Source: Bacillus pseudomycoides | GTDB lineage: Bacteria; Bacillota; Bacilli; Bacillales; Bacillaceae_G | NCBI RefSeq assembly: GCF_002551005.1 | Contig: NZ_NVOY01000052.1 | Coordinates: 12,773 to 50,975, forward strand | Direction: 5' to 3' | Length of the DNA stretch: 38,203 nt | In this document: positions 1 to 7,371 of the stretch, in pieces | Layout of the letters: each line of letters starts with the position of its first letter | Numbering within the stretch: position 1 is the stretch's first letter | Position numbers and translations under genes: made by a program | Notes under the pieces: model-generated | What the model saw: only the letters and a program-made list of their open reading frames with translations | Told to the model about the DNA's origin: nothing | The model's database searches: none

Positions 1-47
1 GTTGAGTTTTTATGGATATTTTCAATTATACATTCTACACTAACTTA

Positions 48-82
48 AATAAAATTAAAAAATTTCCGTTTATCACTAACGG
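48..82 (-). terminator. probable terminator of the 173-aa gene
   Basis: On the minus strand, just after the stop codon of the 173-aa gene, CCGTT and AACGG (66-70 and 78-82) form a short hairpin. It is followed by a long T-rich run, seen as the A-rich 48-65 on the plus strand. The stem is only 5 bp, so it is weaker than most intrinsic terminators. Confidence 0.5.
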
Positions 83-95
83 TCCGTGGGTTGAC

Positions 96-617
96 TTAAT
101 TCTCTATATAATCCTCCAATATTTTATATCCTGAGGAAAGTAAATTTTCTAAGTATTCATCTTCTAAAAGAGTATTCAACACTTCTAATTTCCCTAAGAT
201 TATATATAATCTTTTAGAATCTATAGCTTTTTTATCACTGTATATTTGGTTAATTAATTCAATATACTCCTTTGTAATCTTCTTGAATTGTTCGTCCATT
301 AAACTTTTGGATATCATTATCCCATCATTATCTAATTCTAAAGCAGCCTTAGACTTTATTTTTAACTCTTTGTCTAATACTTTCTTTAAGTAAAAATAAA
401 ATCCCGTTCTGTCTCTACATCTATCAATCGATTTAATTACATTAAAACTAAATTCAGACTCATCAAATTCGTATAAAGATTTATACATGATGTAAACTTC
501 CTCAATATCTAGTAAAATTTCTTTACATAGTAATGATTCTATTCTATTACTCGTTTGTAAATATTCTTTTAATGTTGCAGGCAAGTTTATGCTTGTCACA
601 ATGTCATTCATAATCAA
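96..617 (-). CDS. unrecognised helical protein, possible partner of the cyclase-like/C-protein module
   Basis: I do not recognise this family. The product is about 173 aa, rich in Leu, Glu, Lys and Ile, probably all-helical, with no signal peptide or membrane segment. The first codon of the longest frame is TTG at 617, about 7 bases from AAGGATG; an ATG lies two codons later at 611, so the start is uncertain by two residues. A perfect TATAAT (642-647, minus strand) has no good -35. The palindrome GACTATAGTC lies just upstream of that position (679-688), as for an activator-dependent promoter. The same palindrome precedes the C-protein-like gene at 2636, so I infer that the gene belongs to the same regulatory module. 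It is transcribed in the same direction as the 431-aa cyclase-like gene but is separated from it by a hairpin. Confidence 0.7.
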   Translation of the reverse strand: MIMNDIVTSINLPATLKEYLQTSNRIESLLCKEILLDIEEVYIMYKSLYEFDESEFSFNVIKSIDRCRDRTGFYFYLKKVLDKELKIKSKAALELDNDGIMISKSLMDEQFKKITKEYIELINQIYSDKKAIDSKRLYIILGKLEVLNTLLEDEYLENLLSSGYKILEDYIEN

Positions 618-641
618 CTTATCATCCTTTTTTATTTAAAA

Positions 642-688
642 ATTATACCCTAACATTATAAACCAAACCGCCAAAAGTGACTATAGTC
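642..688 (-). promoter_or_regulatory. promoter with C-box-like palindrome
   Basis: Minus strand: -10 TATAAT at 642-647. The -35 slot 17 bp upstream (665-670) reads CGGTTT, a poor match. The perfect palindrome GACTATAGTC sits at 679-688, centred near -48. GACT-N-AGTC is the half-site pattern of restriction-modification controller proteins. A weak -35 with the box just upstream fits activation by such a protein. The palindrome is seen directly; the regulator assignment is inference. Confidence 0.55.
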
Positions 689-817
689 TTCAAAAGGTGC
701 TTTTTATATAAAAGTATTTTTTTATTCTTAACATTCCGAGCAATCACTAAGTCTTAACTTTAGTTTTCTGTATATATTTTTTCTCTGTTGCAGAATAAGA
801 TAGTGTTGATAAACATA

Positions 818-862
818 TAAAAAAGAGCGTCATTTGAAAAGAGATTACTCAAAATACGCCCT
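818..862 (-). terminator. terminator of the 431-aa gene, related to the hairpin at 10682
   Basis: GAGCGTCATTTGA and TCAAAATACGCCC form an imperfect stem (about 10 of 13 pairs). On the minus strand it is followed by TCTTTTTTA, giving an intrinsic terminator about 55 bases after the stop codon. The stem sequence and the following TTAATATATT flank closely resemble the hairpin at 10682-10719. Confidence 0.6.
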
Positions 863-918
863 TAATATATTTAGTTGTATTATTTTTATATAATTTCATT
901 TTTTCAATCTAAAGATTA

Positions 919-2214
919 TTATAAACTTTGAACATGATTTAAAAACTCAATTGTATTTTTAATTTTTGATTCAACAGCCCAATTATCTACACCTTTGTTA
1001 TGCATCGAAAACGATTCTCGAACTGTTTCATTAGAAAATTGTTTCCCAACCCAATTTAGAACATATTCCTCTTTTATATTTCCTGATTTATAAGGCACCT
1101 TATACTTAATAAGTACATTATTATTAATCAAGTCATCTATATGATTACTAATCATACTTTGTAATAGTAGCTCCATACACTCTTCGGCTATTAGACAACC
1201 TGACCATTCTTGGATAGCTTCTTTTTTATATGCCTCTACTAATGCTTTTCCTACAACTGTAAATCTATGAATCAAAATATTCTCTTTAGATTTATCACTT
1301 TGTTGTGTAACAAGTGGCCCTCTAGAAATTGCCCCCCTCAACGGAATACCTATTTTAATACTATTATGTAATACCTCTCTAACTACAATTATTAAATCAA
1401 TAAAACTCCATGGATTATCATTATTAGTCCAAAATAATATACTATCAGAAATGACAAGCGAGTTTACTGAAGCAAATCCTAAATCTGGTTTAATATTTCC
1501 TTTTTCATCAATATTCATTTGTCCTTTTGAAAGAGCACTTTCTACACTTACGTCGACGGCTTTAGAATATAAATCTATTAATGCTTCATTACTATTATTG
1601 TTAACTAAATCTTTAAATCCCAATATATCTAAAAATGCAAAAAACACTTTTTCTTCTTTAGCCTCCTGACTTTTCACGTTATTTATTAATGGAATCATTT
1701 CTGGTGCCCCATCAAAATTCTCCAAATCAACCAAATGTATTTTAATTTTTTTTATCTTTTCGATATGTTTTTTTTCCTTATAAGTACCAATTTTATTACT
1801 TATAATTGAACGTACCCTTGCAGCATGTTTTCTTTCATCCTCGGTTATATTATTATTTAATTCATTTGATAAAATCCCATCACCATAATCGTCATTTACC
1901 CAGGCTATTAATGCACTTAGCCTGTGATTGCCGTCCATTATTAAGATTTTATCATTATTTGTTTTTACTACATTAATCCCTACTATCGCCTGTCCTTCTA
2001 TTACTCCATCCAAATATGTCATTAAGGTGGACACGTTCCAAGAAGTAGTCTTTCTTTGAGAGGCTGGTTTTCTTATACTTGATAAAAATTCAGATCCTTT
2101 TAATAAACTTTCAAGGGGCAATAAATTATTATTAACGTTTCCTTTTATTGAACCGTTATCCTCAATTCCCATTTGTTCCTTCCTAATTAAAAAATCTAAA
2201 TCTACATTATTCAT
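919..2214 (-). CDS. ParB/DUF262-like domain fused to class III nucleotidyl-cyclase-like domain
   Basis: A 431-aa protein with GGGGGAG seven bases before its ATG. Residues about 45-110 resemble the ParB/DUF262 fold: SQR at 52-54, a 'SWN' stretch, and the motif DGNHR at 94-98, where GmrS-type proteins have DGQQR and ParB-like ones DGxHR. Residues about 190-345 resemble a class III cyclase catalytic domain. FLDILGF carries a first metal Asp (D196), ISDSILFW a second (D257), and there are a GIPLRGAISRG strand-turn (289-299) and a VGKALVEAYKKEA helix (321-333). Cyclase domains of this 'FxDxLGF' type occur in Pycsar anti-phage systems, but the usual separate TIR or membrane effector is not seen here. 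The N-terminal domain could be the effector fused in cis. The biochemical activity is inference. Confidence 0.6.
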   Translation of the reverse strand: MNNVDLDFLIRKEQMGIEDNGSIKGNVNNNLLPLESLLKGSEFLSSIRKPASQRKTTSWNVSTLMTYLDGVIEGQAIVGINVVKTNNDKILIMDGNHRLSALIAWVNDDYGDGILSNELNNNITEDERKHAARVRSIISNKIGTYKEKKHIEKIKKIKIHLVDLENFDGAPEMIPLINNVKSQEAKEEKVFFAFLDILGFKDLVNNNSNEALIDLYSKAVDVSVESALSKGQMNIDEKGNIKPDLGFASVNSLVISDSILFWTNNDNPWSFIDLIIVVREVLHNSIKIGIPLRGAISRGPLVTQQSDKSKENILIHRFTVVGKALVEAYKKEAIQEWSGCLIAEECMELLLQSMISNHIDDLINNNVLIKYKVPYKSGNIKEEYVLNWVGKQFSNETVRESFSMHNKGVDNWAVESKIKNTIEFLNHVQSL

Positions 2215-2560
2215 GTATTCTCCCCCATTTTACATTTTTAACTCTATAAAAATTAACTTACAGTTCCATTTCAATATCAATTAATAACAATAATGGTATA
2301 TGCGCATTTTAAAATAGATATTCCCTTCAGAAATCTCCCTTCCACAATATTATTTTCGTTATATTAATAAAAAAAAAAATCATTTAAATTAATACAGATT
2401 TTTGACTATGGTTTATTATATATTATCAAATTTATTTAAAATACATTCTAATAATTATTATGTAGATACCCGAGAAAATACTTTTAAAAGAGCCTATAAA
2501 TAACTAACTTAGACACGCTCGTTTTCTGCCCTATAAAAACAAATGTTGCATTAAACCTCT
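2215..2560. other. AT-rich divergent intergenic region
   Basis: It lies between the divergent 431-aa gene and the C-protein-like gene and is extremely AT-rich. GACTATGGTT at 2404-2413 matches the GACTATAGTC operator at 8 of 10 positions and might be a degenerate site for the cyclase-like gene. No gene is visible. Confidence 0.5.
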
Positions 2561-2565
2561 TTGCA

Positions 2566-2617
2566 GACTATAGTCCGTGGAATTAAAGAAAATCCTCTTC
2601 CAAAATTATTGTATAAA
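2566..2617 (+). promoter_or_regulatory. C-box and promoter of the controller-like gene
   Basis: GACTATAGTC at 2566-2575 continues into CCGTG, giving GACTATAGTCCGTG. This closely resembles the left operator plus spacer of C-boxes such as that of C.Esp1396I. The expected right operator (about 2580-2590) is degenerate. A -10 TATAAA lies at 2612-2617. The -35 slot (2589-2594) is poor, as in self-activated C promoters. The implied transcript would start within a few bases of the ribosome binding site, which fits the near-leaderless transcripts known for C genes. Confidence 0.65.
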
Positions 2618-2635
2618 CTTAGGGAGAGTGGTTCC

Positions 2636-2860
2636 TTGAATATCGAACAAACCTTCGGAAACATCTTGCAAGAACAACGTCTGATCTCAAAAATGAGTCA
2701 AGAAGAATTAGCATTTAATTCTGGACTAGACAGAACCTATATTAGTCTATTAGAAAGAGGAAAAAGAAAACCAACAATAAATACTGTATTTTCACTAGCT
2801 AGCGCTTTAAATATTCAACCTTCACAGCTTATTAAAGAGTTAGAACAAAGATTATCATAA
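2636..2860 (+). CDS. Xre-family controller (C)-like DNA-binding protein
   Basis: A 75-aa single-domain Xre helix-turn-helix protein. The HTH runs through MSQEELAFNSGLDRTYISLL, followed by ERGKRKPT, and the C-terminal helices SLASALNIQPSQL match the usual Xre/C-protein pattern. I chose the TTG at 2636 because GGAGAGTG precedes it with good spacing and the promoter -10 lies just upstream. A longer reading from TTG 2561 would have to be translated through the C-box and promoter. Controller proteins of restriction-modification systems have this size and delay expression of the toxic component by autoactivation. No restriction or methylase gene lies in the window, so it is an orphan here or its partners lie to the left. 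The divergent 431-aa gene and the 173-aa gene are the likely targets. Confidence 0.75.
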   Translation: MNIEQTFGNILQEQRLISKMSQEELAFNSGLDRTYISLLERGKRKPTINTVFSLASALNIQPSQLIKELEQRLS

Positions 2861-3271
2861 CAGAATCAATAACCCCTCAAAAATACAGTATTAGCTTTCC
2901 TTCTCTTATATTATATACAACCTGAACCTTAAAAAAGAAAATTTATAAATCCATTTCCTCCTTTTAGGTAACCTCCGCCAATTTACATTAGACATTTATT
3001 ATTTTGTACCTAAAGTTTTCATGCCCCTTATACGTTATTCTTAAAATTTAATTTATGAGTAGTTTTCTTTTTTACTAATCTGGTTGTAATAATAATTAAA
3101 ATAACTCCTCTAAATAATACAATATCAAATACTAATAAACTTTAAATGTATTCGTATTATCCCCTCCCTACAAAGGTATTATCTTTTTAATTATGAAAAG
3201 CGTAGAAGAAAAATCCCTCACTTTTGTATAACAAAAATGAGGGATTAAAAAGCAAGGTATTATCACAACAC
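2861..3271. other. intergenic region, no gene seen
   Basis: About 410 bases of AT-rich sequence between the convergent controller-like gene and the SDR gene. Apart from the terminator at 3212-3245 I see no ORF, RNA or repeat with supporting features. It marks the border between the defence-like module and the biosynthetic operon. Confidence 0.6.
3206..3245 (-). terminator. terminator of the SDR-hisG-fmdA-purC-HAD operon
   Basis: AATCCCTCAC-TTTTGT and ACAAAA-ATGAGGGATT (3212-3227 and 3231-3245) form a near-perfect stem with a 3-base loop. A TTTTTCTT run follows on the minus strand. It lies 27 bases after the SDR stop codon. Confidence 0.85.
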
Positions 3272-3958
3272 TTATATATACTGTAATCTTTCCAAACCAG
3301 AAATTGGCGATTTATTCGGTATAGAAGGTCTAACTTCTACAAAGGCAGGCATTATCCTAGTTGGTAGCTCTGCAAGTGCAACAGCCAATTGTCCTATATC
3401 TTGTGGACACATCTTCCATTCATCATTTTCCATCGATCTATTAGCAATCGCTCCTAAAGACAAGTAACTGACACGTATTCCCTCATATCTTAAATCCTGA
3501 ATAGCTGACTCCGCCATTGCATGTAGAGCAGACTTTGTACTTGAATATGCAACCCCTTGTTCAAAGTAATATTCACCTGCATGACTTCCTATAAATATAA
3601 TCAGCCCTTTACTCTGTTTTAACAAAGGGACAGTATTTTGAATTAACCATAACGGAGCTGAGAGATTTGTGCTGATACTTTCTTGCCAATCTTGTTCCGT
3701 AATTTTTGAAATTTTATTAAACCTTCTTATACCCGCATTATTAATTAATACATCTATTTGTCCGTATCGTCTAATTATCTCTTTTACGGCTCTTTCAATA
3801 TCTTTCTTATATGAAATATCACATTGAATTTCTTCTAACCATTCTTCTTTACATAAATTCCGATTCAATCCAATAACCTTGTATTCTTTTTCCGCAAAAG
3901 ATTTTGCAATCCCATAGCCTAGACCACGATTTGCACCAGTTATTACTACTATTTTCAT
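3272..3958 (-). CDS. short-chain dehydrogenase/reductase
   Basis: A 228-aa classical SDR. The Rossmann glycine motif TGANRGLG is at residues 7-14, NNAG at 73-76, the catalytic Ser at 125, and Tyr138/Lys142 in YSSTK. It should use NAD(P)H to reduce a carbonyl or oxidise an alcohol; the substrate is unknown. GGTGGTG precedes the ATG. It is the last gene of a five-gene minus-strand operon, 36 bases after the HisG-like gene and just before a strong terminator. Its neighbours suggest that it acts on an intermediate of a nucleotide-like pathway rather than on fatty acids; that is inference. Confidence 0.85.
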   Translation of the reverse strand: MKIVVITGANRGLGYGIAKSFAEKEYKVIGLNRNLCKEEWLEEIQCDISYKKDIERAVKEIIRRYGQIDVLINNAGIRRFNKISKITEQDWQESISTNLSAPLWLIQNTVPLLKQSKGLIIFIGSHAGEYYFEQGVAYSSTKSALHAMAESAIQDLRYEGIRVSYLSLGAIANRSMENDEWKMCPQDIGQLAVALAELPTRIMPAFVEVRPSIPNKSPISGLERLQYI

Positions 3959-3994
3959 TGATAAAACACCACCTATTCTCTCAAAATGTTATTC

Positions 3995-4651
3995 TTATAA
4001 CTTAGATGATAAATTAATGTTATAAAAAAATTTTTTAAAATTTTCCATAAAGTCATTAATTTGTTTTTCTTTTTTATATAAAGATGTTTTTCTTTTAACC
4101 ATTTTTGCTGAAATGTCTTCAATTTTTTCATAAACTATTAATCCATTTTTAGCAAGTGTCTCACCTGACTGTACTATTTCTACAATACAATCAGCCATAT
4201 TTAGTACTGGAGCGATTTCTACTGAACCATTTAAATGTATCACTTCTACATCATGGTGTTGATGATCAAAATATTTTTGCGTGATTACAGGGTATTTGCT
4301 AGCTACAGATTTTATATTTCTTATATTTATTCCTGGTTTTGCACAAACACACATTTTGCACTGACCGATTTTAAAATCAAGTATATCTACAAAATCTTCC
4401 CCCTTTTCTAGTAATAAATCACTTCCTACAACACCTAAATCAGCAATTCCTTTTTCTAAAAAGAGTAATATATCTACTGATTTTACCAAGATAAAGCGTA
4501 AATTTTGTTTACTTAATTCAAAAAACAGTTCACGTGAGTTTTCTAAATCAAAGGGGATATTTATTCCACTTGCTCTTAAAATCTGCAAGGTTTCTGGTAA
4601 TAAGCGTCCTTTTGAAAGAGCAATCGTAACAAACTCTTCATTAACTGACAA
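3995..4651 (-). CDS. HisG-like short-form ATP phosphoribosyltransferase paralogue
   Basis: It aligns by motif with the short form of HisG, which joins PRPP to N1 of ATP in the first step of histidine synthesis. Counted from an upstream ATG at 4669, the motifs are KGRLL (20-24), DLGVVGSD (77-84), LNGSVE (146-151) and the PRPP loop VEIVQSGETLAKNGL (163-177). I prefer the TTG at 4651 as start (218 aa): AGAGAGGA lies six bases upstream, and the upstream ATG has no ribosome binding site. Short HisG normally needs the HisZ regulatory subunit, and neither hisZ nor any other his gene is present. It therefore probably transfers phosphoribose to another heterocycle in this operon. The loop reads SGETL where typical HisG has TGRTL. 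Confidence 0.8.
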   Translation of the reverse strand: MSVNEEFVTIALSKGRLLPETLQILRASGINIPFDLENSRELFFELSKQNLRFILVKSVDILLFLEKGIADLGVVGSDLLLEKGEDFVDILDFKIGQCKMCVCAKPGINIRNIKSVASKYPVITQKYFDHQHHDVEVIHLNGSVEIAPVLNMADCIVEIVQSGETLAKNGLIVYEKIEDISAKMVKRKTSLYKKEKQINDFMENFKKFFYNINLSSKL

Positions 4652-4689
4652 AGTGATTCCTCTCTTCATAAAAAATATAAAATTAAATT

Positions 4690-5631
4690 TTAATAACTTT
4701 TTATGTTATTTTCTGTTTTTCTTTTCCTCAGCACACCTTCTATACGTAGAACTTCATGTGGAACTAACACTCCTACACTTTTAATTCTCCCTGTTAAGTG
4801 CCCAATAACAATGTCCGAGGTACACCCCAATAACATGTAGGCATCTACTTTATTCATGTGATGCGCTCGAGCTAATATATTGGTAGATATGTCTACTCCC
4901 ATTTTAACCGCTTCCTCAAAGGTCTCTCCAAAACCAATTATTATAATACCTTGTTCTACCTGTAAAATAGGGGTAGGAATATCGTTTTCAAATACATCCA
5001 CATTCATCTGTATAATACCTGATGCTTCTAATGCAATCCCTGAAGGCTCTCCATTTCCTTGTAAAGCATGTAAATCACCAGCATATAATAAACCACCTTC
5101 CACAGCTACTGGCAAATAGACTGTTGATCCTTCCATCAACCACCGGATATCTAGATTCCCTCCATATCTACAGGTTGCACCATTTCTTGTTTTTAAAGGA
5201 TCCGCTAATCCTATCCCTCCTAGACTAGGTTTAACTTGTAAACAGACACCTTCGAAATCAATTCTATTATCTTTAAGTTGGATTTTTTTATAATTCCGCC
5301 CTACAAAATTCCCTTTTAACACTCCTGAAGAGCGTGAAACACACGTATATGCATACTTTTCTAAATTGATACTTTTTATTTTTACACTTACTGTCATTCC
5401 TGGTAAAGCCCCATTAATATAGACTGGTCCAGTAAAAGGGTGATGCTTACCTTCATTAATTACATTATTTAATTCTTCTTCATTATTAGTTTCTTGAGAA
5501 AATGCGTTCATTGTTTCCAACAGAATTTCTTGGCCTGGATTTATGTACAAAACTGGTTTCTTCTCTGGAGATAATTCAAAACTAGCTGTATCAGTTGAAT
5601 ATTTAATAAAATTCGCATTTATTGTATTCAT
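4690..5631 (-). CDS. acetamidase/formamidase family amidohydrolase
   Basis: A 313-aa member of the FmdA/AmdA family, which hydrolyses formamide or small amides to acid and ammonia. The family signatures are clear: HHPFTGPVYINGALPGM at residues 63-79, then GGNLDIRW (157-164), GSTVYLPV (168-175) and a GDLHALQGNGE block (185-195) with the metal-binding Asp and His. The length fits the family. The ATG lies only four bases after the purC-like stop, so translation is probably coupled. In this operon it more likely trims an amide or formyl group from a pathway intermediate than serves nitrogen scavenging. That role is inference from context; the family assignment is firm. Confidence 0.85.
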   Translation of the reverse strand: MNTINANFIKYSTDTASFELSPEKKPVLYINPGQEILLETMNAFSQETNNEEELNNVINEGKHHPFTGPVYINGALPGMTVSVKIKSINLEKYAYTCVSRSSGVLKGNFVGRNYKKIQLKDNRIDFEGVCLQVKPSLGGIGLADPLKTRNGATCRYGGNLDIRWLMEGSTVYLPVAVEGGLLYAGDLHALQGNGEPSGIALEASGIIQMNVDVFENDIPTPILQVEQGIIIIGFGETFEEAVKMGVDISTNILARAHHMNKVDAYMLLGCTSDIVIGHLTGRIKSVGVLVPHEVLRIEGVLRKRKTENNIKSY

Positions 5632-5635
5632 CTTC

Positions 5636-6355
5636 TTATTTCATACTCTCTACTGGCATTATACGTTTTAATATTTCCTCATAGGCATGTACCAAGTCTC
5701 CTTGGTTATAACGAAAAACATCTTTATCTAATGATTGATTTGTCTCTATATCCCAAAGACGCATACCATCTGGAGAAATTTCATCTCCTATTACTAACTC
5801 TCCTGTTGAAGTTCTTCCCACCTCAAATTTGAAATCAACCAATTTAACCCCTCTTTCAAGAAAAAAATCTTTTAAAATAGAGTTTAATTCAAACGCTAGT
5901 TCTCTGATGATTGTAATTTCTCTTTTTGTAGTAACCCCCATCGCAATAATATAGTCGGTATTCATCATTGGATCGTTTGAGTATTTAAGATCTAATTTTA
6001 AAACTGGCGGATCAAAAACTTGTCCATATTGTATAGGATAACTTCTTACAATCGAGCCAGCTGCAATATTTCGAGGAATTACTTCTAATTTAATCATATC
6101 TAATCTGCTAACTTTCATTCTCCCCTTCCCTAGATTTGATATATAATGATTGGGTATTCCTTTTTTATGCAATAATTCAAATATATAAGAAGAAAATTCA
6201 CATCTTAATATTCCAGTCCCCATAATTCGAGCATTTTTATTTTGTGTATAAGAAGATACGCTATCCAAAAAGTGCATGATAAGTGACTGATTCTCCTCAC
6301 CATAATACATACACTTTGATTTACCACATGTATATAACAACTCACTCTTTGACAT
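5636..6355 (-). CDS. PurC-like (SAICAR synthetase family) ligase paralogue
   Basis: A 239-aa protein of normal PurC length. PurC uses ATP to join aspartate to the carboxylate of CAIR. Conserved blocks, counted one residue higher from an upstream TTG, include GKSKCMYY (12-19), EVIPRNIAAGS (92-102) and DEISPDGMRLWD (192-203). The loop that normally reads K-D-D-x-T-A-F is replaced here by LDSVSSYTQN (31-40), which argues for an altered substrate. I chose the ATG at 6355 because AAAGGTGG precedes it; the TTG one codon earlier is less likely. No other pur gene is near, so this is not the housekeeping purC, which sits in the pur operon in Bacillus. It sits between a HAD phosphatase and a formamidase-like gene. 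Confidence 0.82.
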   Translation of the reverse strand: MSKSELLYTCGKSKCMYYGEENQSLIMHFLDSVSSYTQNKNARIMGTGILRCEFSSYIFELLHKKGIPNHYISNLGKGRMKVSRLDMIKLEVIPRNIAAGSIVRSYPIQYGQVFDPPVLKLDLKYSNDPMMNTDYIIAMGVTTKREITIIRELAFELNSILKDFFLERGVKLVDFKFEVGRTSTGELVIGDEISPDGMRLWDIETNQSLDKDVFRYNQGDLVHAYEEILKRIMPVESMK

Positions 6356-6390
6356 CAAAATCCACCTTTCTCATCTTTAAATTATAGTTT

Positions 6391-7194
6391 TTATATAGAA
6401 AAAATCTTTTGTAAAGTAAATGCTACACCATCATCTTCATTTGTTGGCGCAACGTAATTTGCTCTCAATTGAACTTCTTTTTCAGAATTCCCCATAGCAA
6501 CGCCTAAACCAACCAATTCCAACATCTCTATATCATTTTCTGCATCTCCAAAGGCTACTATTTTTGAAAGAGGGACATTATAATAATTTGCTATCCATTT
6601 TACAGCTGCTGCTTTCCCTGCATTCTTACACAAAATCTCTAGCCAAACTTTACGAGAATCAGAAAATGTATAAATTAAATGTTCCTCGAAATATTTTTCT
6701 AAAATTCCGATAATTAATCCGATATCTCCCCGCACAATTAATTTAGATAAGTGATCATCTAGAAAAGGTGTTGGATATCCTATCGCATGTGGTGAACAAC
6801 CAGCATCAATCCAGTTCTGTACATCGCTATCAATTTCTTCAACCCAAAATTTATTATTTTTTTCAGCTAAATAATTCTCAATATAATTCCCCTTCTTTAA
6901 TGTCTTAAATAATTTTTTTACTATAGATACATCAATCATATTAGATGCAAGAATTTTATTTTTTCTTTTCTCAAAAATTAATGCTCCATTATAGCAAATA
7001 CTAGGAGTATTAAGAGATAGTTCGCTTAAATATGTATCTATATCTCTTGGTGCCCTTGCTGTCGCGAGAATAACGAGGATATTCTTTTTATTCAAATATT
7101 GTATGATTTCTAATGTTTTAGTACTAATTTTCTTACTATTATTTAGTAACGTACCATCTAAATCACATACTACAATGTTAAATAAAGGATTCAT
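6391..7194 (-). CDS. Cof-type HAD-IIB phosphatase
   Basis: A 267-aa HAD hydrolase. Motif I is DLDGTLLNN near the N-terminus, motif II is in ATARAPRD, motif III Lys is in NAGKAAAV, and motif IV is GDAENDIEML. The large cap between motifs II and III marks subfamily IIB. Such enzymes dephosphorylate sugar phosphates, nucleotides or flavin/PLP phosphates. GGGAG stands nine bases before the ATG. It is the first gene of the five-gene minus operon. A phosphatase together with phosphoribosyl-transfer and PurC-like steps suggests removal of the ribose phosphate from a nucleotide-like product; this is inference. Confidence 0.85.
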   Translation of the reverse strand: MNPLFNIVVCDLDGTLLNNSKKISTKTLEIIQYLNKKNILVILATARAPRDIDTYLSELSLNTPSICYNGALIFEKRKNKILASNMIDVSIVKKLFKTLKKGNYIENYLAEKNNKFWVEEIDSDVQNWIDAGCSPHAIGYPTPFLDDHLSKLIVRGDIGLIIGILEKYFEEHLIYTFSDSRKVWLEILCKNAGKAAAVKWIANYYNVPLSKIVAFGDAENDIEMLELVGLGVAMGNSEKEVQLRANYVAPTNEDDGVAFTLQKIFSI

Positions 7195-7289
7195 TCTAAA
7201 TGGCTCCCAAAAAAGAATAAAAAACTAAAATCATTTCATTTACAAATTTATCATTAATATTTAATTTAACGATTGGACATTTTAAAATA

Positions 7290-7339
7290 GCCAAAATACA
7301 AATATCCACCACTAAATACTTTCTATCTAATGGTGGATA
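7290..7339 (-). terminator. probable terminator of the modA-like gene
   Basis: TATCCACCA (7303-7311) and TGGTGGATA (7331-7339) form a perfect 9-bp stem, 33 bases past the modA-like stop on the minus strand. The following minus-strand sequence is AT-rich (ATTTGTATTTTGG) but has no clean T-run. Confidence 0.6.
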
Positions 7340-7371
7340 CTCTATGCTAGTCCAAAATTTACACCTTATTT

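Larger units (their letters stand above)
618..918. other. intergenic region with C-box and terminator
   Basis: A gap of about 300 bases with no convincing gene. It holds the promoter and GACTATAGTC operator of the 173-aa gene on its left side and the terminator-like hairpin of the 431-aa gene on its right side (825-862). The remainder is AT-rich and shows nothing I can name. Confidence 0.6.

Noticed and set aside
82-100. GTCCGTGGG followed by GACTT, resembling part of a C-box
   Set aside because: It lies at the 3' end of the 173-aa gene, has no palindromic GACT-AGTC arm and no promoter beside it. The shared 8-mer is probably chance.
3995-4669. ATG at 4669 as the hisG-like start
   Set aside because: It has no upstream ribosome binding site, while AGAGAGGA within the extra codons places the start at TTG 4651, which gives the usual HisG length.
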